A DNA stretch of 50,229 nt from JADJQU01 sp035490315 (GCA_035490315.1 DATHET010000104.1:1-50229), one strand, 5' to 3'; positions 23,082 to 33,372 are shown, counted from the first letter of the stretch. Numbers and translations: made by a program. Notes: generated by a model not told the origin, from the letters alone.

Positions 23082-25325
23082 TTACGGGCAGATCGAGAAC
23101 TCGATTGCGTCGGAGAGGGTCCCGTTGTTGGGTGGGGTGAAGCCGTTGTCGCGTCCCCAGAATTGCGCGTTGACGAGGGTGCCTTCGGTCTGGAGGAAGG
23201 GGGCGGGGTTTCCGCCGAGCGAGCCGCTCGCGAAGGCGTTCAGGTCGAGGGCGTAGACGCCGGAGCAGTCCGTCGGACCGGCATTTCCGCCGGAGAACAG
23301 GGCGATCGAGCGCTCGACCGGCGTGTGGATGCAAAGGGTTCCGCCGCCGAATGGGATCGTGTCGCGGCCGCCGCTGGTGTAGAGCAAGAGGCCGGGCCGA
23401 TGGTTGAGCACGTTGGCCGCGCTCAGCATGAATCCGCTGCTCGCACTCGCGCTCGCCATTCCGTTGGATGCGATCTGCGGCGTGCACCCCGCGGAATTGA
23501 TTTTCGCGCTGCAGTAGACCAGCGGCACGCAGGCCGGGCCGATCCGCGCCGCGGTGTACCGTCCGCGAGCCGCGATCTGCACGTAGGTCAGACCGGAGGG
23601 TAGCTGCGGCACGTCGCACTGGCCGTGGCTGTCGTTGCCCCAGGCGAGCACCCTGCCATCGCTGCGCCGCGCGACGGTGTGGAATTCCCCCGCGGCGATC
23701 TCGACGTAGCTCGAGCCCGTCGGCAGGCTCGGAACGTCGCATTGTCCGTCGCCGTTGTAGCCCCAGGCGACGAGCGATCCGTCGCTGCGCCTCGCGACTC
23801 CGTGGTAGTCACCGGCGGCGATCTCGACATACGTGACTCCGGCGGGCAGCGACGGAACATTGCACTGCCCGAGCGCGTTGTTGCCGAAAGCCACCAGCGA
23901 TCCGTCGCTGCGAAGCGCGAGCGTGAATTGCGCTCCCGAAGCGATGCGGACGTAGGAAAGACCGGTGGGCAAGGCGGGCACGTTGCACTCGCCGGACCCG
24001 TTGCTGCCCCAGGCGATGACCGATCCATCGCTGAGCCGCGCGGCCGTGTGCTGGAATCGCGTCGCGATGCCCTCGCAGCTCGCTCCCGGCGGCAGGACCG
24101 GCACGTTGCACTGCCCGACCAGGTTGTCGCCCCAGGCGAGGACCTGACCGTCGCTGCGGCGCGCAACGGAGAAGCTCAAGCCAGCCCCGAGCTGGAGATA
24201 CGAAAGTCCCGCGGGCAACGGAGGCACGGTGGATTCGCCGGAGGCGTCCGAGCCCCAGGCCAGCGCCCTGCCGGCGTTCGTCAGCGCGAGCCTGTGCGTG
24301 TTGCCGGCCTCGAGCTCGACATAAGAAAGGAACTCGGCCATCGGCGGGACGTTGAGCTGTCCGGATTCATCGCTGCCCCAGCCGACGCACAGACCGTCGT
24401 TGCGCCGGCCGATGTTGAAGCGCTCGCCCACCGCCACCTGCGCGAAGGTCTTTCCCGCCGGCAGGTGCGGGATTTCGCACTGGCCGGAGCTGTTGTCTCC
24501 CCAGGCGACGATGCTGCCGTTGCTGCGGCGAGCGACATTGTGGCCAGTGCCCGCGTCCACGTCGACGTAGGTCAGGCCCCCGGGCAGCGGCGGCACATCG
24601 CACTGGCCCTTCGCGTTGTAGCCCCATGCGATGATCGATCCGTTGCTGCGGCGCGCGACCGAGTGGACTCCGCCCGCCGCGACCTGGACGTAGGTCAGTC
24701 CCGCGGGCAAGGCCGGCACGTCGCACTGACCGTCGGTGTTCAAGCCCCACGCGATCGCGGCGCCGTCGTCGCGCAGCGCGATGCAGTGGTCGTAGCCCGC
24801 GCTGACCTGCGTGTATCTCCTGCCCGCGGGCAAGGCCGGGACGTAGTACTCTCCGTGCGAATTGCGGCCCCACACGATGACCGAGCCGTCGCTGCGGCGC
24901 GCGATCGAGTGCAGGTGGCCCGAGGCGATCTCGACGTAGGCCAATCCCGCGGGGAGGGCGGGCACATCGCACTGGGTCCAGTTGTTCAGGCCCCAGGCCC
25001 GGACCGAGCCGTCGCTGTAGCAGGCGATGGTGTGCCCATATCCCGCGGCGACGTCGATGCAGGTCACTCCCGGGGGCAGGACAGGCAGGTTGCATTGACC
25101 CGACGAATTGAGACCCCAAGCGACGATCGTGCCGTCGGCGCGCCGCGCGACCGTGTGCTGGTAACCGGCCTCGACTTGCGCGAAGGGCTGGTCGTTCCAG
25201 GCGCTGTCGAAAACAGTTTCCCCCCAGCTCGCGACACGGGATTGCGCGGTCGCGTGGATTCCGGGAATGACAGCAGCGACAACGAGCCAGACGATGCGTT
25301 GTACAAACAGCGACGAACAGTTCAC
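23082..25325 (-). CDS. Secreted RCC1-type beta-propeller protein with 144-residue C-terminal module
   Basis: The start is a GTG at 25325 with a strong GGGAGGA site six bases upstream; it begins a signal peptide (IVWLVVAAVIPGIHATAQ). The 747-residue product has about 13 consecutive repeats of roughly 41 residues, each with the RCC1/BNR pattern GxxHxVARRSDGSIVAWG, then N-x-x-GQCDVP-x-LPAGLTYV. These form propeller blades; bacterial forms are commonly surface binding proteins. The final 144 residues start YCSAKINSAGC and end LSDAIEFSICP, the same tail module as in the genes at 4873 and 44824. No catalytic residues are visible. The last blade is incomplete before the tail. Confidence 0.85.
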   Translation of the reverse strand: MNCSSLFVQRIVWLVVAAVIPGIHATAQSRVASWGETVFDSAWNDQPFAQVEAGYQHTVARRADGTIVAWGLNSSGQCNLPVLPPGVTCIDVAAGYGHTIACYSDGSVRAWGLNNWTQCDVPALPAGLAYVEIASGHLHSIARRSDGSVIVWGRNSHGEYYVPALPAGRRYTQVSAGYDHCIALRDDGAAIAWGLNTDGQCDVPALPAGLTYVQVAAGGVHSVARRSNGSIIAWGYNAKGQCDVPPLPGGLTYVDVDAGTGHNVARRSNGSIVAWGDNSSGQCEIPHLPAGKTFAQVAVGERFNIGRRNDGLCVGWGSDESGQLNVPPMAEFLSYVELEAGNTHRLALTNAGRALAWGSDASGESTVPPLPAGLSYLQLGAGLSFSVARRSDGQVLAWGDNLVGQCNVPVLPPGASCEGIATRFQHTAARLSDGSVIAWGSNGSGECNVPALPTGLSYVRIASGAQFTLALRSDGSLVAFGNNALGQCNVPSLPAGVTYVEIAAGDYHGVARRSDGSLVAWGYNGDGQCDVPSLPTGSSYVEIAAGEFHTVARRSDGRVLAWGNDSHGQCDVPQLPSGLTYVQIAARGRYTAARIGPACVPLVYCSAKINSAGCTPQIASNGMASASASSGFMLSAANVLNHRPGLLLYTSGGRDTIPFGGGTLCIHTPVERSIALFSGGNAGPTDCSGVYALDLNAFASGSLGGNPAPFLQTEGTLVNAQFWGRDNGFTPPNNGTLSDAIEFSICP
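23547..25166 (-). repeat. In-gene tandem array of about 123-bp RCC1 repeats
   Basis: About 13 units of roughly 123 bp encode the propeller blades of the protein above. Short DNA stretches coding for VARRSDGS and GQCDVPALPAG recur with few changes, so this region could recombine and vary in blade number between strains. Confidence 0.75.
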
Positions 25326-25596
25326 ACGCTTCCTCCCTCGAACACCTCTTTGCGAGCTGAGAATGGGTATCCGCCGTAGAGCCCCTCTTCCGCTCGGAAC
25401 TTCGGCCCGGGCTACAAGTCCTGTACCGCCCAACAGGACCGCGGACTTCCGATAGCAAGGGCCGTCGACGCGAATTCAGGTGGGGCAGGGGTGGGAATTC
25501 GGACCAGGTCGGTGGCTTGAAAGCGGTCCCGATTTCTCCGATTTGGCGATCGGGGGTTTCAGCTGAGTCGAGGTCCCGTGGCGGCCGAACCAGCCC
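25326..25596. other. Intergenic region upstream of RCC1 gene
   Basis: This 271-bp stretch lies between two minus-strand genes. It should hold the terminator of the Tat-signal gene and the promoter of the RCC1 gene. A weak hairpin is possible with CCCGAT and ATCGGG arms (near 25528-25555), without a T-run. I see nothing else in it. Confidence 0.4.
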
Positions 25597-27084
25597 TCAG
25601 CGGGACACCGCGATCGCATCCTCGACGCGCAGCCGATTCTCGCGAGTGACGCGGCGCGGATCGGGCATGTTGACCGCGAGGGCGGCCAGGGCGGAGCTCG
25701 CGGCGCGGGTGCTCGAGCCGTTCGCTTCCTCGAGCACGGCGGCCGCCAGCTTGAATTCGTGCACGCTGTCTCCGCTGGCGCGCACGACGCCGAGCATGTC
25801 CTGAGCAAGCGCCTTCGCGCCGGTCTGCGATCTGGAAGCGCCGAGCACGCGTCCAGCCGCGAGCCCTCGGAATTCGGCGGGATCGCCGAGCAATTGGGCA
25901 ATGCGCTCCGCGGCAGTCGGTGCGCTCGCTTCGAAAGTTCCCGGTGCGAGGCTCTCGATGTGCACGCAATCCTTCTCCGTCTTCGAGCCGCGCGCCGTGG
26001 CGCGGAACTCGCATAGCCAGGCTCCTGCCTGGAGCAGCGCGAGATCGGCGATGCGCGGATCGCGCGCCCGACGCGCCATGCAGTGCAGCGCATTCGTGGC
26101 GGTCAGCGCGTGCAACGGACCGATTCCGGGGCTTTCGAGAGCGACTTCCGAGGCCATCATCACGAAGGCATCCCACAGCGTGGGAACGGAAGCCTTGCCG
26201 GCCATGACTTCGGCGAGAGCCTGCGGCACCTCAGCTGATTTTCCCTCGCGCAGGAGCGCGAGCACTTCCCGTTCCACGCCTGCGTCGCTCGCGGTGCCGT
26301 CGGATCGACGCTTCAATCCGCGTGCAACCAGCTCGCGGCTCCTGTCGAAAGGCTCGACCGATGTTTTCTCTCCCTCGGGCAGGAAGCTCGCGACGCAGGA
26401 ACGCAGCACGTCCAGAGCGAGGGGCTCGCTGACCAACGGCAGGCAGCGCACCGCGACCATGGCATAGATCGCCTTGTGTCCGCTGTTCCCGCGCGAGCGC
26501 ATGCCGTACCCGGTGACGATCTCGCACACGCTCTCGAGCGGCGCGGAGCTGACCATGGCCACCAGCGCGGCATCGGCAGCCTCAGGGTCCCAGCGGTCGA
26601 GGGCCGCGATCAGCTCCGCGCGCGCCTCGGCGGCGACCGGCAATTTCGCGGGCGGCGCGGCGAGCTTCCAATCCGCGGCCCTGTCCTGCTCCTGTGAATC
26701 CTCGAAGTTGTCGATGCCCCACAGGATCAAGGGCAGCTGCTGCTCGAGCGCGAGGCCAGCGGTCAACTGCTCCAGCGCCGCGACGACGAGAGCCGCGTGG
26801 TTGAAGCTCGCGACGTTCGGCCGTATTTCGCGCGCCGCCGCGACCAATGTGCCCCCGAGCAGATCCGCGGGCGGAAGACCGGCGCGCACCTCGCGCATCG
26901 CGCGCGCGAGGACGCGATCGCGCGGAGTCGCGATGATCCAAGTGGCGACCTGCTCGACTCCCGCCGCGCCGCGAGCGAGGAGCGAAGGCTGCGCGAAGAT
27001 CGAACCGGCGCGCGCCGCCAGGCCCGAGGCCGCAGCCCAGCTCAGCAGCGCGCGCCGCTCGATTCCCGATCTCACGTAACTCAT
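25597..27084 (-). CDS. Tat-signal helical protein of unknown function
   Basis: The 495-residue product starts at the ATG with AAGG just upstream. It begins MSYVRSGIERRALLSWAAAS, a signal with a twin Arg followed by a hydrophobic stretch ending near IFAQPSL, which fits Tat-type export, although the S/T-RRxFLK pattern is imperfect. The mature protein is almost entirely helical and alanine-rich, with segments such as GIDNFEDSQEQD and TATNALHCMARRARDPRIA. I do not recognise a family; the layout resembles planctomycete secreted helical-repeat proteins. It follows the DJ-1 fusion gene by 17 bp on the same strand, so the two are probably co-transcribed and may work together outside the cytoplasm. 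Confidence 0.75.
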   Translation of the reverse strand: MSYVRSGIERRALLSWAAASGLAARAGSIFAQPSLLARGAAGVEQVATWIIATPRDRVLARAMREVRAGLPPADLLGGTLVAAAREIRPNVASFNHAALVVAALEQLTAGLALEQQLPLILWGIDNFEDSQEQDRAADWKLAAPPAKLPVAAEARAELIAALDRWDPEAADAALVAMVSSAPLESVCEIVTGYGMRSRGNSGHKAIYAMVAVRCLPLVSEPLALDVLRSCVASFLPEGEKTSVEPFDRSRELVARGLKRRSDGTASDAGVEREVLALLREGKSAEVPQALAEVMAGKASVPTLWDAFVMMASEVALESPGIGPLHALTATNALHCMARRARDPRIADLALLQAGAWLCEFRATARGSKTEKDCVHIESLAPGTFEASAPTAAERIAQLLGDPAEFRGLAAGRVLGASRSQTGAKALAQDMLGVVRASGDSVHEFKLAAAVLEEANGSSTRAASSALAALAVNMPDPRRVTRENRLRVEDAIAVSR

Positions 27085-27101
27085 CGCCTTGGTGCGGACA
27101 C

Positions 27102-28301
27102 TCACTCGGCTTTGGAGCGAGGATCGAGCTCCATGCCGCAAATCGGACAGCTGCCGGTCTCGAGGAAGCCCAGCTTGTCGCAACGGTTGTCGCAAGGACC
27201 GCAGATGAAGGGAAACTCAGCCAGGGTCTTGCCCGCGAGCCGCGCGAGGCGCGACGCGGCGGCGTTGTGGATCGATTGCCGGTTCTTTTCCGGCCGAGCC
27301 TTTTCCTTCTCGAGCAGAGCAAGGGCTTCGAGTGCGAAGCGCTTGGATTGCTCCTTGTCGCCGGTCACTTCATAGGCCTCCGAAAGACTGTCGCTGGCGT
27401 TCGAGGACTCGGGAAATGCGCAGGCGGCCAGGCGGAACAGCGTGATCGCCGGCTCGTGCTTCCCGAGATTCAAGAGCGAGTAACCCATCCTGTTGAGCTC
27501 GGCCTCGGTGGGCGCTTTGGGCAGAGCCTTGTACTTCACGAGCGCCGCCTGCGAGTCGAGACCCTGGAAGGACTTCGCGAGCACGGACCCGGGCGCCTCC
27601 TCGACGACGCTGCCCGGTTGCTCGTGCAAGCGCGCGATCTCGTCGGGCCGCCAGTCGTACTCCATGTAGCGCGCCGTGGCCCAGGCCGTTTCCTCACCGT
27701 GCAGTCGCGCAACCACGTGCAGGGCTCCATCGATCCCCGCGGAGATTCCGGCGGCGGTAATGATGCGCCCGTTGTCGACGTAGCGCCGGTTGGTGAAAAC
27801 TCTGGCCGTCGGCTCGATCAGCGACAGGCTTTGCAGCGCGCTCTTGTGCGTCGTGACCTCGAGATCCTTGAGCAGTCCCGCGTTGCCGAGCAGCAGGGCG
27901 CCGTTGCACACCGACATCACGATCTCGGTGTCCTTCGAGCGATCCTTCACCCAGGCGAGCAAGATCGGGTTGTGCGAAGGAACCTGTCCGCCGGGAATGA
28001 CGACGATCGCGGGCTTGGGGCAATCGGCGACCGAGTACTGCGGCGTGATCTTGACGAAGCCCTCGCTGGTGACGGGCTCGCGATTCTCCGCGACGGTGAA
28101 CACGCGAAACGCGTGACCCTGCTTGCCGTCGGTGGCCGCAAAGACTTCTCCAGGGCCCGCGAAGTCGAGCAGCTCGACTCCGGGGTAGACGAGGATCGCC
28201 ACATTGCGTGAGCCGTCCGTGTTTTCCGCCACGGGAGGGGTCTGGGCGATGGCGGTCGAAGCGAGGGCGAGGCCGACGAGGATCGAGGGGAGTAGGCGCA
28301 T
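27102..28301 (-). CDS. Secreted DJ-1/PfpI-like protein with TPR and C-terminal metal-finger
   Basis: The 399-residue product starts with a signal peptide (MRLLPSILVGLALASTAIAQ). Residues about 30-210 form a DJ-1/PfpI class I amidotransferase-like domain: AILVYPGVELLDFAGPGEVF, IVVIPGGQ and the nucleophile-elbow region VMSVCNGALLLG with the conserved Cys. A TPR-like helical region follows (MGYSLLNLGKHEPAITLF, EAYEVTGDKEQSKRFA). The C-terminus has four or five cysteines (CGPCDNRCDKLGFL and CPICGMEL), the pattern of heavy-metal-binding YHYH-less fingers seen in copper-related proteins. Domain families are clear, but the three-part combination with a signal peptide is unusual. It may sense or detoxify metals or reactive species in the periplasm; that is inference. 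Confidence 0.83.
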   Translation of the reverse strand: MRLLPSILVGLALASTAIAQTPPVAENTDGSRNVAILVYPGVELLDFAGPGEVFAATDGKQGHAFRVFTVAENREPVTSEGFVKITPQYSVADCPKPAIVVIPGGQVPSHNPILLAWVKDRSKDTEIVMSVCNGALLLGNAGLLKDLEVTTHKSALQSLSLIEPTARVFTNRRYVDNGRIITAAGISAGIDGALHVVARLHGEETAWATARYMEYDWRPDEIARLHEQPGSVVEEAPGSVLAKSFQGLDSQAALVKYKALPKAPTEAELNRMGYSLLNLGKHEPAITLFRLAACAFPESSNASDSLSEAYEVTGDKEQSKRFALEALALLEKEKARPEKNRQSIHNAAASRLARLAGKTLAEFPFICGPCDNRCDKLGFLETGSCPICGMELDPRSKAE

Positions 28302-28383
28302 GGATTTTTTCGTGGGTGGGGGGAGCGTGTCGCTCTCCATCCGAGCCACCCCGGGCTTTTGCCCAGGAAATCCAGCGAATCTT

Positions 28384-28956
28384 TCAGGCCTCGACGCCCA
28401 GGCGCAGCAACACTTCTCGAACGCGCTTCAGGATGCGCGCCTTGGCCTTGTAGACCTGCCGCGAATCGAGCCCCGTGCGCGCGCAGACCTCGGGCACGGA
28501 CAGGTCGTCGATCAGGAGCAGCTCGAAGACCTCGATCGACCCCGCGCTCTCGCTCTTGCGGGCCACGTCCAAAGCGTGGCGCAGGTGCTCGCGCCGCCAA
28601 AGGGCTTCCCAGCGTTCATCGAGCGCATTCTCGCGGTCCTCGATCGCGAGCAGCGTCTCAGTCGGCGCCTGCACCGTCGCCGGCCGGCGCAGCAGGTCGA
28701 CGACCTTGCCGCGAACCAGGCGGTACAGCCAGGCCTTGAACGAGCCCTTCGCGCGCTCGTACTCAAAGCTCGGCATGCGCCGCGTGATCAGCGCGAGGCA
28801 TTCGTCGCGCACGTCTTCCGCGTCGCTGGGAGACAGGCCCATCACCCGGGCATAGCCCTCGAGCAGCGGCGCGTACAACGCGAAAAACTGCTCCCAGGCC
28901 TCGTGGTCCGCGTTGTCGCGAACGCGCTGCAGCAGGGTTTTTCGAGTCGTGTCCAC
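28384..28956 (-). CDS. ECF-type RNA polymerase sigma factor
   Basis: The 190-residue product begins at GTG (28956). Region 2 is seen in FFALYAPLLEGYARVMGL through SPSDAEDVRDECLALITRR and SFKAWLYRLVRGKVVDLL; region 4 is the helix-turn-helix LSVPEVCARTGLDSRQVYKA followed by KARILKRVREVL. There is no sigma 1.1 or region 3, as in ECF factors. The gene follows the ZAS-kinase gene by 11 bp on the same strand, so they should be co-expressed. In planctomycetes, ECF factors next to Ser/Thr kinases form phosphorylation-linked signalling groups; here the kinase also carries an anti-sigma-like zinc finger. The regulon cannot be read from the window. Confidence 0.9.
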   Translation of the reverse strand: MDTTRKTLLQRVRDNADHEAWEQFFALYAPLLEGYARVMGLSPSDAEDVRDECLALITRRMPSFEYERAKGSFKAWLYRLVRGKVVDLLRRPATVQAPTETLLAIEDRENALDERWEALWRREHLRHALDVARKSESAGSIEVFELLLIDDLSVPEVCARTGLDSRQVYKAKARILKRVREVLLRLGVEA

Positions 28957-28967
28957 CGGCCGGGTCT

Positions 28968-31469
28968 TCAGTGATCGCTCGAATTCTCGCGGCAGGCCGT
29001 CAAGAGACCCGCTGCGCGCAGAGCCTCGGGCGATTGCGACTCTCCCAGGCGTTCATAGGTGGCGACTGATTCTTCGAGATGGGGCAAGGCCTCGCCGCCG
29101 CGGCCTTCCGCGAGCAGCTCTTCGCCGAGCAGCTCGATCGTGCGCAGGCGCACCGGACAATCGTCGCCCATGGCGCGGCAATGGATCTCCAGGGCCTCGT
29201 GCAACAACGGCTCGATGGCGGTCCCGCGTTTCAAGGCGACCAGCGTCATCGCGATGCCGTTCATCCACTGCGCGAGCTCGAACGAGCCGTTGCCCTCCAG
29301 GGCGCGCAGGGCCGCGAAGGCTTCGGCGTAGGGCGGCTCGGCCGCCGGCGAGCCGGGTTCCTCGAGGCGTTTGGCCAGGGCGCGCAGCCTTGGACCTTCC
29401 TCGGGTCGACGCGAGCTCCAGCGCACCAGCTCGCGCGCCACCGCCTGGCGCGACATCTGCTCCGCGGTCGAAGCGTCGCCCTGGGCGAAGGCGAGGCGCG
29501 CGTAGCGTCGGATCAGGTCGGTCGCGAGGACGTCGCCGTACAGGCGCCGCGCCAGGTCCGAGGAGCGATCGAGCAGGCCGCGCGCCAGCTCGAAGTCTCC
29601 GCGCGACTGGGCCCAGGCTGCGCGCGCGTTGAGCGCCTGGATCGTGCGCGGATCGTCGCTGCTCGTCGATTCGAAGGCGCTCAAGGCCTCGTCGAGCAAC
29701 GCTCCACAGCGCGCCGACTCGCTTTCGGGAAGCGTGCGGACCTGCCACAGCTTCGTCTCGGCGAGGTCGGGATCCCGCTCGCCGTGCGCCGCGCGAAAAC
29801 CCTCGGCGGCAAGCTCGAGCAGGGCCGTCGCGCGCACGCTGTCGACGTTCTTGAACTGTGAAAGCAGAGCGATCGCCAGGCTGCGGCGGCTCTCGGCGAT
29901 CAAGACATGATCTTTCGGCAACTCGCGCGAGCGGATCGCGAGGGCCACTTCCTGGACCGGAATCGCCTCAGGATCGTTCAAGTCGCTGAGCGCGAGCCCG
30001 AGCAGGTTCGCGCAGCGCGCTAGCTCGAGATCGTGCGGATCGCCGAGGGAACGGAAGCGGTCCATGGCTCGCCGCAGGTGCGGCACGGCTTCGCCGGAGC
30101 GCAGGAGCTTGCGGTAGGTGTCGCCGATGGTCAGCTCCATCGCGCCCTGGACGTCCGGCGCGTCGCGCAGCGAGTCCTCGATCGAGCGGCCGGCGAGCTC
30201 GAAGACCTCGAGCAGGCGCACGTCGGCGCCCATGCGCTGCGGCGAGGCGGCGCTGAGGATGTCCTGGAACACGCTGCGCACCAGCGCGGCCTGCTCGCGC
30301 TGGCGTTCCGCGCGCTGGTGCTCCTCGAACCACGCGCCGAGCAGCGTTCCGCCGATGACGAGGACCAGCGCGGCGACCGCGATCGGCGCGCGATGACGCA
30401 CGAGCCGCTTCTGGAAACGCTGCCAGGGGCCCTGGGCTCGCGCCTGGATCGGCGTTCCAGCGAGGTAGCTCTCGACGTCGCGCGCCAGGGCCTGCACCGA
30501 CTGGTAGCGCCGCGCCGGATCCTTTTCGATCGCGGTCAACGCGATCGCGTCGAGATCGAGATCGAGTTCCTCGTTCCAGCGCGACGGTGGCTCGGCGCTC
30601 TCGCGCGTGACGCGCGCCACGATGTCCGAGATGCTGCCCGACGTATCGTGGGGCAGGCGGCCAGCGATCAACTCGTAGAGCACCAGTCCCAGCGCGTAGA
30701 CGTCCGTGCGCGTGTCGATCTCGGATCCGTCGCCGGAGAGCTGCTCGGGCGCGGCGTAGGCAAGTGTTCCGAGGAATTCTCCCGGCGCCGTGACGCGCGG
30801 AGAAGGCCGCTGGGCCTCGACGTCGAAGGCCGTGCCGAAATCGAGGATGCGCGGCTTGCCCTCGCCGTCGACCAGGATGTTCGCGGGTTTCAAGTCGCGG
30901 TGGATCACGCCGCGGCGGTGCGCGTAGGCGAGGGCCGAGGCGATGCGGCCGAAGAGCTCGAGCCGCTCGCGCAGCGACGCGCCGCTCTCACGCGCCCATT
31001 CGTCGAGGCTCTGGCCCTCGACCAGCTCCATCGCGAACCACGGCACGCCGGCCGCGACGCCGCTGTCGTACACGCTGACGATGTAAGGGTGTCGCAGCCG
31101 GCAGGCGAGCTCGATCTCGATCTCGAAGCGGCGCCGCTCGCGCGCCGTGCGCACGCCGTCGAGCAGTTTCACGGCGCAGGCGCGGCGGGTCGCCTGCTGG
31201 CGCGCGCTGTGCACCACGCCCTGGCCGCCGCGGCGCAATTCGCGCTCGAGCGTGTAGCCGGGAATCAGCGACGGGACTTCGGCGACAGGATCGCGCGGTG
31301 CTTTTCCGACAGCTCGAAGCTCGCGCAGCAAGGCCGTGTCGCGCCGCGCGCGCTCGAGTCGCGGCGCGCATCGCGCGCAGGCCGCGACGTGCTCGCGGGT
31401 TGCCGTGTCGCAGGCCGCCGCATCGAGGGCCAGCGCTTCGATCTCATCACGGACAGGGCAGGAGTCCAC
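28968..31469 (-). CDS. Transmembrane Ser/Thr kinase with N-terminal anti-sigma-type zinc finger and TPR-like domain
   Basis: The 833-residue product starts at GTG. Residues 4-34 form a putative zinc finger of the ZAS/HC2 kind: C4, H27, C31, C34, matching the H-x3-C-x2-C anti-sigma signature. The kinase domain (about 70-340) has a glycine loop ELRRGGQGVV, Lys101 in CAVKLLDG, catalytic loop HRDLKPANILV and ILDFGTA. One transmembrane helix (about 358-378, VAALVLVIGGTLLGAWF) is followed by about 450 extracytoplasmic residues rich in tetratricopeptide-like helices. This is a Hanks-type kinase that could sense external signals and hold the ECF sigma factor encoded 11 bp downstream. The direct sigma interaction is inferred from gene order and the finger. 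Confidence 0.88.
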   Translation of the reverse strand: MDSCPVRDEIEALALDAAACDTATREHVAACARCAPRLERARRDTALLRELRAVGKAPRDPVAEVPSLIPGYTLERELRRGGQGVVHSARQQATRRACAVKLLDGVRTARERRRFEIEIELACRLRHPYIVSVYDSGVAAGVPWFAMELVEGQSLDEWARESGASLRERLELFGRIASALAYAHRRGVIHRDLKPANILVDGEGKPRILDFGTAFDVEAQRPSPRVTAPGEFLGTLAYAAPEQLSGDGSEIDTRTDVYALGLVLYELIAGRLPHDTSGSISDIVARVTRESAEPPSRWNEELDLDLDAIALTAIEKDPARRYQSVQALARDVESYLAGTPIQARAQGPWQRFQKRLVRHRAPIAVAALVLVIGGTLLGAWFEEHQRAERQREQAALVRSVFQDILSAASPQRMGADVRLLEVFELAGRSIEDSLRDAPDVQGAMELTIGDTYRKLLRSGEAVPHLRRAMDRFRSLGDPHDLELARCANLLGLALSDLNDPEAIPVQEVALAIRSRELPKDHVLIAESRRSLAIALLSQFKNVDSVRATALLELAAEGFRAAHGERDPDLAETKLWQVRTLPESESARCGALLDEALSAFESTSSDDPRTIQALNARAAWAQSRGDFELARGLLDRSSDLARRLYGDVLATDLIRRYARLAFAQGDASTAEQMSRQAVARELVRWSSRRPEEGPRLRALAKRLEEPGSPAAEPPYAEAFAALRALEGNGSFELAQWMNGIAMTLVALKRGTAIEPLLHEALEIHCRAMGDDCPVRLRTIELLGEELLAEGRGGEALPHLEESVATYERLGESQSPEALRAAGLLTACRENSSDH

Positions 31470-31572
31470 GCACTCGATTCTAGGGGCACTTCGACGCGCC
31501 AGCGCTTCCTAACATGGACCGTACGCCGGAGTGATCCGGTGCGAAGACGAGCGAGTCGCCGCGCGCCGATCG

Positions 31573-32325
31573 TCAGCGCGCCTTCGCGTAGGCCTTCACG
31601 GCGGCGACGGACACCAGCTCGTCCAGCTCGGGCGAGTAGGCGCTGAGGCGCCCTCCATAGACGCAGCCTGTGTCGAGACCGAGTGCGACGAGCCGCCCGC
31701 CGACGCGCCAGGCGCGGGGCAGGGCCGAGGGCGTGTGACCGAAGAGCACCAGCTCGGGCCCGCGGTAATGCTCGTACCACCAAGGCCGTCCAGGCAGGTC
31801 GAGGTGGCGTCGAGAGACGAGTTCCTTGATGGTGCTGTCCTCGAGCGCAGCGCCCAGCGCGCGCGAAGCGTGCACCACGCACCACGCCTGACCTTCGGCC
31901 GTCGGCGCGGCGTTCTCGATCGCGGTGTCGCGCAGGAAAAAACCCGAGTGGGTCTGCAGATACTGCAGGATCCTCGCGCGCTCGTGCGGTGCGACGTCGC
32001 AGGGCGTTCCGCCGTCGCCGTCGAGGTCCGAGGCGTCGAGCTCGGGGAACTCACTGCGCGGCGGCGGCCGCGCGTGCACGGGATCGACGCGGCTCGATTT
32101 CGGCGCCAGGCCGGCGCGTTGCAGCACGGCCAGCTCGTGGTTGCCGAGCACGAAGGGCGCGCGCAGAGCAGACAGCTGCTCCATGACACCGACCGGATCC
32201 GGCCCGCGGTGGAAGAGATCGCCTACGCTGACGAAGCGATCCGCGGGACCGAGCTCGAGTCGCGCGAGAAGACGCGAAAGCTCTTCCGCGCAGCCATGGA
32301 TGTCGCCGACGACCCAGGTAGTCAT
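31573..32325 (-). CDS. PPP-family (calcineurin-like) phosphatase, ApaH/PrpA type
   Basis: The 250-residue product starts at MTTWVVGDIHG. All the metal-binding blocks of the PPP phosphatase family are in order: GDIHG (residues 7-11), GDLFHRG, LGNHE, a conserved histidine in CVVHASRA and GHTPSALPR. These coordinate two metals and hydrolyse phosphomonoesters or dinucleoside polyphosphates; the exact substrate is open (Ser/Thr-phosphoproteins or Ap4A). Its location between two Ser/Thr kinase genes on the same strand suggests it may reverse their phosphorylation. The gene overlaps nothing and lies 84 bp downstream of the smaller kinase gene. Confidence 0.88.
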   Translation of the reverse strand: MTTWVVGDIHGCAEELSRLLARLELGPADRFVSVGDLFHRGPDPVGVMEQLSALRAPFVLGNHELAVLQRAGLAPKSSRVDPVHARPPPRSEFPELDASDLDGDGGTPCDVAPHERARILQYLQTHSGFFLRDTAIENAAPTAEGQAWCVVHASRALGAALEDSTIKELVSRRHLDLPGRPWWYEHYRGPELVLFGHTPSALPRAWRVGGRLVALGLDTGCVYGGRLSAYSPELDELVSVAAVKAYAKAR

Positions 32326-32409
32326 GCCCGACCATCGACCGGGCGGAGGAGGTCCAGTGAGGGGCGCCGACCCAACGCCCGGCACGCGTTCCAGGCGCGG
32401 GACGCGGGC

Positions 32410-33372
<963 letters not shown>

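Noticed and set aside
23547..25166. Repeat array considered as a CRISPR or satellite
   Set aside because: The period is about 123 bp, in frame and encodes propeller blades; there are no spacer-like unique segments of constant length.
23625..25379. Plus-strand frame opposite the RCC1 gene with apparent repeats
   Set aside because: The repeats simply mirror the 123-bp coding repeats on the minus strand.
31526..31539. Short hairpin CCGGA-GTGA-TCCGG as a terminator or operator
   Set aside because: Stem of 5 bp without a T-run; such hairpins are frequent by chance at this GC content.
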